From the NCBI RefSeq assembly GCF_018336935.1, contig NZ_CP068771.1, positions 4,340,001 through 4,404,000 on the forward strand: a stretch of 64,000 nt of DNA. Reading direction: 5' to 3'. How positions within the stretch are numbered: the stretch's first letter is position 1; every line of letters begins with the position of its first letter. Shown here piece by piece: positions 36,594 to 45,408 of the stretch. Under the pieces are notes generated by a model that did no database searches, had not been told where the DNA came from, and saw only the letters and a program-made list of their open reading frames with translations. This DNA comes from Serratia plymuthica. GTDB lineage: Bacteria > Pseudomonadota > Gammaproteobacteria > Enterobacterales > Enterobacteriaceae. Both the position numbers and the translations under genes were made by a program.

Positions 36594-37801
36594 ACCGGCC
36601 AGTGCAGGCGGGCATCGTGATTATCGGCGGCGGGCAGGCCGGCGGTTGGGCGGCGAAAACGCTGCGCGATCGCGGTTATGCAGGCCGGCTGACGGTTGTC
36701 AGCGATGAACCCTACGACTTTTACGAACGTCCGCCGCTCTCCAAGGCGGTGTTGCTGGACGGCAATGCGCCGCTCAGCAGGCTGTTCAGCGAACAGGTGG
36801 TCGCCGGGCTGAACATCGACTGGTACCGTCCGTTGCGTGCCGAAGCCATTGATGGGCAGCGGCAAATCGTCACGCTCAGCGATGGGCGGCAGCTACAGTT
36901 TGAGCAACTGTTGATCGCCACCGGCGGTCGCCCGCGTGTGCCGAATGCCTCCTGGGCCAGCCATCCGCGGGTGATGACGCTGCGCTCCTGGGACGATGCG
37001 GCAAAACTGCGCCAGGCATTGCAAGGGTGTCGCCAGTTGGCGATCGTCGGCGGCGGCTGGATTGGGCTGGAGATCGCCGCTTCCGCCCGACGGCTCGGTG
37101 CCGAGGTGACGGTGTTCGAGCGCCAGCCCGCGCTGTGCATGCGCAGCGTAGGCGCTGACGTTTCGCAGGCGTTGCTTGAGCTGCACCAGCAGCAGGGCGT
37201 AACGGTACGTTGCGGCTGCGGCGAGATCTCGCTGGAGGATCGTGACGGCGCTGCCTGGATCGGCAGCGAAAGCAGCGATCCTCAGGCTTTCGATCTGGTG
37301 GTGGTGGGTATCGGCGTCGAGCTTAACCTCGAGCTGGCGCATAGCGCCGGGTTGAGGGTGGACGCCGGCATCGTGATCGATGGCCAGGGGCGCACCAGCC
37401 ACCCGGCAATCTTCGCCGCCGGCGATGTGGCGCGCCACCCGACGCTTGGCCTGTGCCTGCAGTCCTGGGCCTATGCGCAGAATCAGGCGATCAGCACCGC
37501 TTGCGCGATGCTGGATGCCTTTGCCGCCCCATACAGCGACGTGGCCTGGCTGTGGTCGGATCAATACGACACCAATATTCAGATCCTCGGCGTGCCGATC
37601 GGCGGGGTGCATCAAGTGGTGCGCCGCACGCCGCAGTCGCAGGTGTTCTTTACGCTCAACGCCGACCGGCAGTTGGTGCAGATGGTGGCGTTTAACGACG
37701 CTCGCACCATCAAGCTGGGCAAACGCTGGCTGGCCGGCGGGCGGGTGCTGGAGCCGCAGCAGTTGGCGGACGCGGAGTTTTCTTTAATGGCGTTGAAATA
37801 A
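36590..37801 (+). CDS. FAD-dependent ferredoxin reductase of the Rieske system
   Basis: 403 residues from the ATG overlapping the VOC gene stop. Two Rossmann motifs are visible: IIGGGQAGG near the N-terminus for FAD, and IVGGGWIGLEIA (about 149-160) for NADH. A second FAD block, IFAAGDVA, is also present. The C-terminal reductase domain is typical of BphA4-type oxygenase reductases. It passes electrons from NADH to the Rieske ferredoxin (32272). Confidence 0.92.
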   Translation: MNRPVQAGIVIIGGGQAGGWAAKTLRDRGYAGRLTVVSDEPYDFYERPPLSKAVLLDGNAPLSRLFSEQVVAGLNIDWYRPLRAEAIDGQRQIVTLSDGRQLQFEQLLIATGGRPRVPNASWASHPRVMTLRSWDDAAKLRQALQGCRQLAIVGGGWIGLEIAASARRLGAEVTVFERQPALCMRSVGADVSQALLELHQQQGVTVRCGCGEISLEDRDGAAWIGSESSDPQAFDLVVVGIGVELNLELAHSAGLRVDAGIVIDGQGRTSHPAIFAAGDVARHPTLGLCLQSWAYAQNQAISTACAMLDAFAAPYSDVAWLWSDQYDTNIQILGVPIGGVHQVVRRTPQSQVFFTLNADRQLVQMVAFNDARTIKLGKRWLAGGRVLEPQQLADAEFSLMALK

Positions 37802-37805
37802 TCAT

Positions 37806-37864
37806 TCCCCAATGAGTTTCATGTCGCAGCCAACAACGCTGCAGCGTGAAATGTGAAGGGGAAA
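37806..37864. repeat. Intergenic repeat element, family 1, copy F (short form)
   Basis: A 59-bp element: TCCCCAATGAGTTTCATG on the left and CGTGAAATGTGAAGGGGA on the right form the inverted ends, with CAGCCAACAACGCTGCAG between. It is immediately upstream of the MFS gene and inside the predicted operon, so it should be transcribed as a hairpin. Confidence 0.75.
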
Positions 37865-37877
37865 TCGGGAGCGTTTC

Positions 37878-39140
37878 ATGACTACGCAAGACATTGACGC
37901 CCGCGCTGGACGGGTGGGGGACGCCGTTGCCGAAAATCCGCAGCAACGAGTTCGCTGGTCGGTACCGATCGCGCTGTTCGCCTGCGTGCTGCTGGCGTTT
38001 TTCGACAAGATCAGCATTGCGGCGCTGTTTTCCGACGGCGAGTTCCAGCAGGCGCTGGGCATCAGTTTTGACCCGGCGCGGCTCGGCTTGCTGATGAGTG
38101 CGTTTTTGTTCTCTTACGGCATCTCCTCCATGCTGCTGAGCGGCATTGGCGACCGGCTGAATCCGGTGAAAGTGCTGATCGGCATGATGGTGGTGTGGGG
38201 CGTGCTGATGGTGTTGATGGGGCTGTCCCGTTCTTATCACACCATGATGACGCTGCGCATCCTGCTCGGCATCGCGGAAGGGCCATTGCTGCCGATGGCG
38301 TACGCCATTATCCGCCAGGCCTTCCCGCAACGCTTGCAGGCTCGCGCCACCATGCTGTGGCTGCTTGGCACGCCGCTGGGAGCCGCGCTCGGCTTCCCGG
38401 TGACGCTGTATATTCTCAACACCTTCGATTGGCAGACCACCTTCTTCTTTATGGCGTTTTTGACGCTACCGGTAATGCTGTTGGTGCTGTTTGGCATGCG
38501 CCACCTGAACGTGGCGCGCCCGGCAGCCAAAACCGATGCGCAACCTGTGGCTGCGGAGCGTAAACAACGGCGTCGGGAACTGTTGCGCAATCCGCATTTC
38601 TGGATGATTTGCCTGTTTAACATCGCTTTCCTGACCTACCTGTGGGGCATGAACGGCTGGCTGCCCAGCTACCTGATCAAGGGGAAAGGCATCCATCTGG
38701 AACACGCCGGTTACCTGTCATCGCTGCCATTTATCGCCATGCTGCTCGGCGAAGTGGTCGGCGCCTGGCTGTCGGACAAACTGGATCGTCGCGCGCTGGC
38801 CTGCTTTGTCTCGCTGTGCGGCGCCGGGCTGGGCCTGGCCGTGGTACTGCATCTGCAAGGCACCTACAGCGTGATTGCCGCCATGGCCTTCAGCACCTTT
38901 ATGTGGGGGGCCGGCGCGCCGAACATCTTTGCGCTGCTGGCGAAAGCGACCAGCAGCAAGGTCAGCGCCACCGCAGGCGGTATTTTCAACGGATTGGGCA
39001 ATTTTGCCGGCGCATTGGCGCCGGTGCTGATGGGGGCGCTGATCGCCGCCACCGGCAACATGGATAACGGCCTGCTGTTTCTGGTGGTGATGGCCTTTAT
39101 CGGCAGCGTCATTCTGCTGCCGTTGCTGAGAAAGTACTGA
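37878..39140 (+). CDS. MFS transporter of the catabolic cluster
   Basis: 420 residues with about 12 predicted TM segments and an MFS loop signature after TM2 (GDRLNPVKVLIG, about 92-103). It resembles the anion:cation symporter group that carries organic acids such as aromatic carboxylates. It is probably the uptake system for the cluster substrate. A central basic loop (about 220-240) separates the two halves. Repeat elements flank the gene on both sides (37806 and 39153). Confidence 0.88.
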   Translation: MTTQDIDARAGRVGDAVAENPQQRVRWSVPIALFACVLLAFFDKISIAALFSDGEFQQALGISFDPARLGLLMSAFLFSYGISSMLLSGIGDRLNPVKVLIGMMVVWGVLMVLMGLSRSYHTMMTLRILLGIAEGPLLPMAYAIIRQAFPQRLQARATMLWLLGTPLGAALGFPVTLYILNTFDWQTTFFFMAFLTLPVMLLVLFGMRHLNVARPAAKTDAQPVAAERKQRRRELLRNPHFWMICLFNIAFLTYLWGMNGWLPSYLIKGKGIHLEHAGYLSSLPFIAMLLGEVVGAWLSDKLDRRALACFVSLCGAGLGLAVVLHLQGTYSVIAAMAFSTFMWGAGAPNIFALLAKATSSKVSATAGGIFNGLGNFAGALAPVLMGALIAATGNMDNGLLFLVVMAFIGSVILLPLLRKY

Positions 39141-39152
39141 ATTAACAATTAC

Positions 39153-39246
39153 TAAGCCCAATGGATTTCATGCTGTGGCCAGGCGGCAAGTGACGGGTGC
39201 GAACGAATGCAGCCAACAACGCGACAGCGTGAAAGACGAAGGGGAT
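39153..39246. repeat. Intergenic repeat element, family 1, copy G
   Basis: A 94-bp element with ends AAGCCCAATGGATTTCATGC and AGCGTGAAAGACGAAGGGGA, and the internal GAACGAATGCAGCCAACAAC. It shares the left terminal sequence with the inverted right end of copy A (CCCAATGGATTTC). It lies between the MFS gene and the cupin gene. Confidence 0.78.
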
Positions 39247-39276
39247 AACCGTTTGATTCAACAGAGGAGTAACAAC

Positions 39277-39801
39277 ATGTCCCAGGTTGAGAAACACGCC
39301 GGCGTCAAGCCGCAGGATCAGTCGATAGAAAATTGGGTGGAATCACGTATCGCCCGCTTTGAAGGCCGTAAATATGACTGGAACGCGTTGAAGTTCCAGG
39401 CCGACTACGACCCGAAATACCGCCGTGCGCAGATGCGCTATATCGGCACCGGCGCTACCGGGGTGGTTAACGACACCAATACCATTCCGGCGGGAAACTT
39501 CACCTTCTCCACCATGGTGTTGCCGTCGAAATGCGAAGGGCCGCTGCACCTGCATGACGACGTGGAAGAAGTGTTCTTTATGCTGAAAGGCAGCATCACG
39601 CTGATGATCCAGGATGGCGCGGAATATTACGAAACCAAGCTGAAAGAGCGCGATCTGATCTCGGTGCCGGCCGGTGTCTACCGTGGGTTGTTCAATCACG
39701 GTGAGGAAGAGGCGCTGATGTGCGTGATGCTCGGCACGGCCAAACCGGAAACGCCGACCTACCCGGCCGATCACCCGTTATCCAAAGTGAAACGCAACTG
39801 A
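39277..39801 (+). CDS. Cupin-domain protein
   Basis: 174 residues from the MSQVEKHAG start, which has AGAGGAG upstream. The open frame extends into the upstream repeat, but that part is not used. A single cupin barrel has the metal-site motif LHLHDDVEEVFF (HxH...E, about residues 88-100) and a second motif around the FNHGEEEALM His. The enzyme could be a dioxygenase, decarboxylase or isomerase of a pathway intermediate. Its stop overlaps the next start (TGATG). Confidence 0.85.
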   Translation: MSQVEKHAGVKPQDQSIENWVESRIARFEGRKYDWNALKFQADYDPKYRRAQMRYIGTGATGVVNDTNTIPAGNFTFSTMVLPSKCEGPLHLHDDVEEVFFMLKGSITLMIQDGAEYYETKLKERDLISVPAGVYRGLFNHGEEEALMCVMLGTAKPETPTYPADHPLSKVKRN

Positions 39802-40619
39802 TGAAGGGTCTGGCGCAACGTCAGCAGCGGCGCTGCGGGGGATACTCCCTCAGTTGGCGCGAAGCGGGGCACGGCCGACCGGTAGTGTTGCTGCATGGCA
39901 TCAGCTCCGGTTCGGCTTCGTGGATAAAGCAGTTTAACGACGCTGGGCTGACCGACGCTCACCGTCTGCTGGCCTGGGATGCTCCGGGCTACGGCGGCAG
40001 CTTGCCGCTGGCCGCCGCCGAGTCGGACGCCGCCGCCTATGCCGCCGCGCTGGCGGCGCTGGTGACTGAGCTGGAGCTGGAACAACCGCTGATTATCGGC
40101 CACTCGCTTGGCGCGTTGATCGCCAGCGCCTATGCCGCAGGTTATCCGGACGGGCTGTGCGGGCTGGTGCTGGCGGACCCTGCACAGGGTTACGCCACGG
40201 CGACGGAGGAAAAACGGCGTCAGGTGTACGGCCAACGCAAACAGATGATTGAAACGCTGGGGCCGTTGGGCTACGGCGAACAGCGGGCGGCTGCGCTGCT
40301 GAGTGAAAAGGCGTCGGAACAAGATATCACCTGGGTGCGCAATGGCATGCAGCAGCTCGATCCCGAGGGTTTTCTCGGTGCCGCCTGGATGCTGGCCAAC
40401 GAGGATATCGACCGTTATTTGATGCGCTATCGCGGCCCGCTGGAAGTGTGGTGCGGTGATCAAGACCGTATCACGCCCCCCGAGGCGGCCGCGAGGCTGG
40501 CGCAACGGCATGACGCGCCGCTGCGCCTGATCGACGGTGCAGGGCATGCCAGCTATCTCGAGGCACCGGCGCTGTTTAACCGCTATTTGCAGGATTTTAC
40601 GGGAGCAATTCAACCATGA
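39801..40619 (+). CDS. Alpha/beta hydrolase
   Basis: 272 residues from the ATG overlapping the cupin stop. The alpha/beta fold has the oxyanion loop LLHGISSG, the nucleophile elbow GHSLGA (Ser102), the acid in WCGDQDRITPP and the catalytic His in GAGHASYLE. Size and place beside an extradiol dioxygenase suggest a C-C bond hydrolase of a meta-cleavage product, although an enol-lactone hydrolase is also possible. Its stop overlaps the next start. Confidence 0.87.
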   Translation: MKGLAQRQQRRCGGYSLSWREAGHGRPVVLLHGISSGSASWIKQFNDAGLTDAHRLLAWDAPGYGGSLPLAAAESDAAAYAAALAALVTELELEQPLIIGHSLGALIASAYAAGYPDGLCGLVLADPAQGYATATEEKRRQVYGQRKQMIETLGPLGYGEQRAAALLSEKASEQDITWVRNGMQQLDPEGFLGAAWMLANEDIDRYLMRYRGPLEVWCGDQDRITPPEAAARLAQRHDAPLRLIDGAGHASYLEAPALFNRYLQDFTGAIQP

Positions 40620-41410
40620 ATTTTCAGCTTGAGGATCGGGTCGCGGTCGTCACCGGCGGCTCGTCGGGCATTGGCTTCGAAACCCTGCGTCTCCTTCTGG
40701 CGGAAGGGGCGAAGGTGGCGTTTTGCGGCCGCAATGCGGACAAACTGGCCGGCGCCGAAGCCAGCCTGCGCGATGAATTCCCGCAGGCGCAAGTGTTGGC
40801 GCTGTGCTGCGACGTGCTCGATGAGCGGCAGGTGGCGCAGTTCGCCGAACGGGTAACGGCGCATTTTGGCGGCGTTGATCTGTTGATCAATAACGCCGGC
40901 CAGGGATTCGTCGCCCATTTCGACCAAACGCCGCGCGCCGCCTGGCTGCATGAGGCGGAGCTGAAACTGTTCGGCGTGATTAACCCGGTGCAGGCGTTTT
41001 TACCGGCTTTGGAGCGCTCGGACATTGCCTCAATCACCTGCGTGAATTCGCTGCTGGCGTTGCAGCCGGAAGAACACATGGTCGCCACTTCGGCGGCGCG
41101 CGCCGCGCTGCTGAACCTGACGCTGACGCTGTCGAAAGAGCTGGTGGAGAAGGGCATTCGCGTTAATTCGATTCTGCTGGGCATGGTCGAATCCGGCCAG
41201 TGGCGGCGGCGTTTCGAGGAGCGCGGCGATAAGGATCAAAGCTGGGAGCAGTGGACGGCGGCGATCGCCGAACGGCGCGGCATTCCGATGAAACGTCTGG
41301 GTAAACCGCAGGAACCGGCGCGGGCGTTGCTGTTCCTTGCCTCGCCGTTAGCGTCCTTTACCACCGGCGCGGCGCTCGACGTCTCCGGCGGCTTTAACCG
41401 CCATCTGTAA
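40616..41410 (+). CDS. SDR-family protein lacking the Tyr/Lys catalytic pair
   Basis: 264 residues. The Rossmann features are normal: TGGSSGIG (13-20) and NNAG (92-95). Where classical SDRs have YxxxK, this one reads TSAAR: Thr158 and Arg162 replace the catalytic Tyr and Lys, although the following AALLNL helix aligns well. Ser145 is kept. The protein may use another mechanism, bind a ligand without catalysis, or act as a partner subunit. The C-terminus (TTGAALDVSGGF) is standard for the family. It is co-transcribed, overlapping the hydrolase gene by 4 nt. Confidence 0.85.
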   Translation: MNFQLEDRVAVVTGGSSGIGFETLRLLLAEGAKVAFCGRNADKLAGAEASLRDEFPQAQVLALCCDVLDERQVAQFAERVTAHFGGVDLLINNAGQGFVAHFDQTPRAAWLHEAELKLFGVINPVQAFLPALERSDIASITCVNSLLALQPEEHMVATSAARAALLNLTLTLSKELVEKGIRVNSILLGMVESGQWRRRFEERGDKDQSWEQWTAAIAERRGIPMKRLGKPQEPARALLFLASPLASFTTGAALDVSGGFNRHL

Positions 41411-41427
41411 CCGTTGGGAGCTGAAAA

Positions 41428-42222
41428 ATGAAGAACATCATGATGATTGGCTACGGCGCGATGGCGAAAGAAGTGCTTTCCCGCTTGCCGGAGGGCGTCG
41501 GCGTTGGCTGGATCGTGGCGCGTGCGGCCCATCATGCGGCTATCCATAACGCTTTCGGCGGTAAAGTGCAGGCTTTGACGCACCCGGATCACTGTACCGG
41601 GCAGCCGGATCTGGTGCTGGAGTGCGCCAGCCAGCAGGCGGTGGCGGAGTTTGGCGAGGCGGTGGTAAAACGCGGCTGGTCGTTGGCGGTGATCTCCACC
41701 GGTGCGCTGGCGGATGCGGCGCTGCAGCTCAGGTTGCAACAGGCCGGGCGGCAATATCAGGGGCGGGTGATCGTGTTGTCCGGCGCGGTGGCGGGTATGG
41801 ACGGGTTGGCGTCGGCGCGCGAAGGCGGGCTGGACAGCGTTACCTATCAGGCCAGCAAAAGCCCGGCCAGCTGGCGCGGCAGCCTGGCGGAAAAACTGAT
41901 CGACCTCGATACGGTCAGCGAGGCGCGGGTGTTCTTTGAAGGTTCGGCCCGCGAAGCGGCGCGGCTGTTCCCGGCCAATGCCAACGTGGCGGCTACCATC
42001 GCGCTGAACGGGCTGGGCATGGACGCTACGCGGGTGCGATTGCAGGTCGATCCGCACACCCGGCGCAACACTCACCGGCTACAGGTGTGCGGCAGCTTCG
42101 GTGAGTTTCACATTGAGCTGAGCGGCAACCCGCTGGCGAGCAATCCCAAGACATCAACCCTGGCGGCGCTGAGCGCGGTACAAGCCTGTCGCCGTCTGAT
42201 CGACGGTGGCTTTATTGCCTGA
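41428..42222 (+). CDS. Aspartate dehydrogenase-like protein (NadX family)
   Basis: 264 residues. The N-terminal Rossmann domain is MMIGYGAMA (5-13). The C-terminal DUF108/AspDH domain has the FPANANVAATIAL block, the FGEFHIEL segment and the NPKTSTLAALSAV signature that marks L-aspartate dehydrogenases. Family members oxidise L-aspartate to iminosuccinate/oxaloacetate and ammonia, or run in reverse. Within a catabolic operon it may process an amino- or imino-acid fragment. It is 17 bp after the SDR gene. Confidence 0.85.
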   Translation: MKNIMMIGYGAMAKEVLSRLPEGVGVGWIVARAAHHAAIHNAFGGKVQALTHPDHCTGQPDLVLECASQQAVAEFGEAVVKRGWSLAVISTGALADAALQLRLQQAGRQYQGRVIVLSGAVAGMDGLASAREGGLDSVTYQASKSPASWRGSLAEKLIDLDTVSEARVFFEGSAREAARLFPANANVAATIALNGLGMDATRVRLQVDPHTRRNTHRLQVCGSFGEFHIELSGNPLASNPKTSTLAALSAVQACRRLIDGGFIA

Positions 42223-42238
42223 ACGGCAGGAGCGGAGC

Positions 42239-43708
42239 ATGGAAAAGTTAAAGATTTTTGTGGCTGGGCGCTGGCGCGAAGGCCGGGGCGATGAGATGGC
42301 CTCGGTATTCCCGGCCGACGGCAGCATCAATGCGCGGTTGAACGCCGCCAGCGTAGAGGACGTGAATGAGGCGGTGGAGGCGGCGGAGCGCGCCTGGCGC
42401 GCCCCCGAATGGCGTGGCCTGGTGCCGCACCAACGCGCTTCGATCCTCTATCGCGTCAGCAACCTGATTCTGGCGCAACAGGAGCAGTTGGCGCAGTTGC
42501 AAACCCGCGACAACGGCAAGCCGTTGGCGGAAACCCGTGGCCTGGTGGCCAGCGCGGCGGCCACTGCCCGTTATTTCGCCGCCGCCTGCGAAGTGCTTGA
42601 GGGCGAGCTGCCCACCCAGCGCAGCGCCGAAGTGATGACCCTGAGCCAGTATCAGCCAATGGGCGTTATCGCCGCCATTACGCCGTGGAACTCGCCTATT
42701 GCCAGTGAAATGCAAAAGGTGGCCCCGGCGCTGGCGGCGGGCAACGCGGTGATCCTCAAGCCGGCCGAAGCCACGCCGCTGATGGCGCTAAAACTGGCGG
42801 AGCTGTTCGAACAGGCCGGGTTGCCCGCCGGGCTGCTCAGCGTGCTGCCGGGCAAAGGATCGGTGATTGGCGAAGCGCTGGCGCGTCATCCGTTAGTGAA
42901 AAAGATTTCCTTTACCGGCGGCACCAGTACCGGCCGCCATCTGGCGCATGTCGCCGCCGAAAAACTGATCCCCACCTCGCTGGAATTGGGCGGCAAGTCG
43001 CCGACCATCGTGCTGGAAGACGCCGATGTGGAACAGGCGGCGCGCGGGATTTGTTACGGCATTTTCAGCTCAGCCGGGCAGGCCTGCATCGCCGGTTCAC
43101 GGCTGTTTGTACAGCGTTCGCTGTACCGGCCGCTGCTGGCGCGCCTGAGCGAACTGGCGGCCGGGCTGCGGGTGGGCAACCCGCTGACGCCGGGGGTGCA
43201 TCTTGGCCCACTGATTAACGACAAGCATCGCCAGAGCGTGGCGGATTATGTCGCGCTGGCGCAGCAAGAGGGCGGCCGGATAGTGATTGGCGGCGAGGCT
43301 CCGGCCGATCCGCTGCTGGCGGGCGGCAGCTATTACCTGCCGACGATTATCGAAGGGTTGAGCAACAGCGCCCGAGCTTGTCAGGAAGAGATTTTTGGTC
43401 CGGTGCTGGTGGCGCTGCCGTTCGACGATGAACAGCAGTTGATCGAACAGGCCAATGACTCGGTGTACGGCTTGGCGGCCGGGATCTGGAGCCGCGACTT
43501 CCCACGGGCAATGGCGCTGGCGGAGCGATTGGAAACCGGCACTGTGTGGATCAATACCTACAAGACATTTTCTATTTCTACGCCTTTCGGCGGTTTCAAA
43601 GAGAGCGGTCTGGGCCGCGAAAAGGGTCTGAACGGCATCAAAGCCTACATGCAGCAAAAAAGCTTGTACCTGGCGCTGAACCATCAGGTGAACCGCTGGA
43701 GCGATTAG
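42239..43708 (+). CDS. NAD(P)-dependent aldehyde dehydrogenase
   Basis: 489 residues from the ATG at 42239 (AGGAGCGGAG upstream). Family motifs are intact: PWNSP (about 149-153), KPAEATP, FTGGTSTGR, the general base Glu249 (LELGGKSP), the nucleophile Cys283 (GQACIAGSR) and EEIFGPV. It oxidises an aldehyde produced by the pathway to the acid. It lies 16 bp after the AspDH-like gene. Confidence 0.92.
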   Translation: MEKLKIFVAGRWREGRGDEMASVFPADGSINARLNAASVEDVNEAVEAAERAWRAPEWRGLVPHQRASILYRVSNLILAQQEQLAQLQTRDNGKPLAETRGLVASAAATARYFAAACEVLEGELPTQRSAEVMTLSQYQPMGVIAAITPWNSPIASEMQKVAPALAAGNAVILKPAEATPLMALKLAELFEQAGLPAGLLSVLPGKGSVIGEALARHPLVKKISFTGGTSTGRHLAHVAAEKLIPTSLELGGKSPTIVLEDADVEQAARGICYGIFSSAGQACIAGSRLFVQRSLYRPLLARLSELAAGLRVGNPLTPGVHLGPLINDKHRQSVADYVALAQQEGGRIVIGGEAPADPLLAGGSYYLPTIIEGLSNSARACQEEIFGPVLVALPFDDEQQLIEQANDSVYGLAAGIWSRDFPRAMALAERLETGTVWINTYKTFSISTPFGGFKESGLGREKGLNGIKAYMQQKSLYLALNHQVNRWSD

Positions 43709-43758
43709 CGTTGGTCGACGGTGCATACCCCTACAATAAACAGATAAGAAGGCTGATG

Positions 43759-45399
43759 ATGAGCGATAAAATAACGGTTGGTGAGGCGATAGCCCGGACT
43801 CTGGAACAGTATGACGTGTCGGCGATGTACGGCATCATTTCGATCCACAATCTGCCGATTGCCGATGCGGTGGGGCAGCGCGGAAAAATCCGCTTCGTAC
43901 CGGCGCGCGGCGAGGCGGGGGCCGTCACCATGGCCGACGCTCACGGGCGCTTTTCCGGCCTGGGCGTGGCGCTGACCAGCACCGGCGCAGGGGCCGGCAA
44001 TGCGGTCGGGGCGATGATCGAGGCGTTAAACGCCAACACGCCGCTGCTGCACATTACCGGCCAGGTGGAAAAAGCCTGGCTGGACGCCGATGCCGGGTTT
44101 ATTCATGAAACTCGCGATCAGCTCGGTTTCCTGCGTGCCTGTTCCAAGCGCGCCTACCGGGTTAACTCCCCGGAGCAGGCGGTGGCGGTGATCCAGCGGG
44201 CGATCCTGGATGCGCAGACCCTACCTTGCGGCCCGGTGGCGGTAGAGATCCCGATCGATATTCAAAGCAGCCTGGTATCCAGTTCGGTGCTGAGCCGGCC
44301 GTTAGCGCCCGCGCCGCTGCCGCCGGCGGATGATGAGGCGGTAGAACGTCTGTATCAGCGGGTGAAAAACGCCAAGCGGCCGCTGCTGTGGCTGGGGGGC
44401 GGGGCGCTTGCCTGCGGCGATGCGGTGCGCAAGCTGGCCGACGCCGGGGTGGCGGTGATCTCCAGCACCCACGGACGCGGCATTTTGCCGGACAGCCATC
44501 CGCGCAGCCTGCGTGCCTTTCATAATTCTCCGGGCATTGAGGCGATCCTGACGCAGTGCGATCTGACGCTGGTGGCCGGTTCGCGCCTGCGCAGCAACGA
44601 AACCCGCACCTGGACGCTGCCGCTGCCGCGCCCGCTGGTGCAGATTGATATCGATCCGGCGGCGGGCAACCGCAACTATCTGGCCGATGAGCAAATCAAC
44701 GGCGACTGCGCCGCATTGCTCAACGCGCTGGCCGCCCGGTTGAGCCCGGGCGAGAAGGTGAATGCCGACTGGGACGCCGCGATCGCCTCTGCGGTACGGC
44801 AGGCGGAAGGCGCGCTGCGCGAGCAGTCGGGAGAGTACGCCAAACTGAACGACGCCATTGCCGACGCGTTGCCGCAGGATGGGCTGTTGGTGCGCGATAT
44901 CACCGTGTCCGGCAGCGTATGGGGCAGCCGTCTGTTCCGCGCCATTTCGCCGCTTTGCAACATTCACTCGCTGGCCGGGGCGATCGGCATGGGCCTGCCG
45001 ATGGCGATCGGCACCGCGATCGCTAACCCGCAGCGCAAGGTGGTTGGGCTGGTGGGCGACGGCGGGCTGGCGCTGGGGCTGGGAGAACTGGCGACGATGG
45101 CACAGGAGCAGGCCAACATCACGCTGCTTATCATGAACGACGGCGGGTATGGCGTGATGCGCGGCATTCAGGATAAATACTTTGCCGGCCGTCAGTATTA
45201 CAACGAGCTGCATACCCCGGCGTTTACGCTGGTCGCCGAGGCGATGGGGCTGAAGGCCTGGAAGGTGGACAGTGCTGCGCAGTTCAAGGGCGTGCTGGCG
45301 GAAGCGATTAACTACCCCGGGCCGTCGGTGGTGGAGGTGGATATGAACAGTATCGGGCCGCTGACCTTCGCCGGGCCGCCGCAAAAGAGTTTGTACTGA
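43759..45399 (+). CDS. Thiamine diphosphate-dependent enzyme, acetolactate synthase/decarboxylase-like
   Basis: 546 residues from MSDKITVGEA (the adjacent ATG at 43756 is an alternative; AAGAAGG lies upstream). Three-domain layout: Pyr domain with the activating Glu in ARGEAGAV, a central domain, and the PP domain with the ThDP motif GDGGLALGLGEL...NDGGYG (where many relatives have NN). The family includes benzoylformate decarboxylase and acetolactate synthase-like enzymes. Here a 2-oxo acid decarboxylase feeding the aldehyde dehydrogenase is plausible. It is the last gene of the cluster. Confidence 0.9.
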   Translation: MSDKITVGEAIARTLEQYDVSAMYGIISIHNLPIADAVGQRGKIRFVPARGEAGAVTMADAHGRFSGLGVALTSTGAGAGNAVGAMIEALNANTPLLHITGQVEKAWLDADAGFIHETRDQLGFLRACSKRAYRVNSPEQAVAVIQRAILDAQTLPCGPVAVEIPIDIQSSLVSSSVLSRPLAPAPLPPADDEAVERLYQRVKNAKRPLLWLGGGALACGDAVRKLADAGVAVISSTHGRGILPDSHPRSLRAFHNSPGIEAILTQCDLTLVAGSRLRSNETRTWTLPLPRPLVQIDIDPAAGNRNYLADEQINGDCAALLNALAARLSPGEKVNADWDAAIASAVRQAEGALREQSGEYAKLNDAIADALPQDGLLVRDITVSGSVWGSRLFRAISPLCNIHSLAGAIGMGLPMAIGTAIANPQRKVVGLVGDGGLALGLGELATMAQEQANITLLIMNDGGYGVMRGIQDKYFAGRQYYNELHTPAFTLVAEAMGLKAWKVDSAAQFKGVLAEAINYPGPSVVEVDMNSIGPLTFAGPPQKSLY

Positions 45400-45408
45400 T
45401 GAAGTGAA

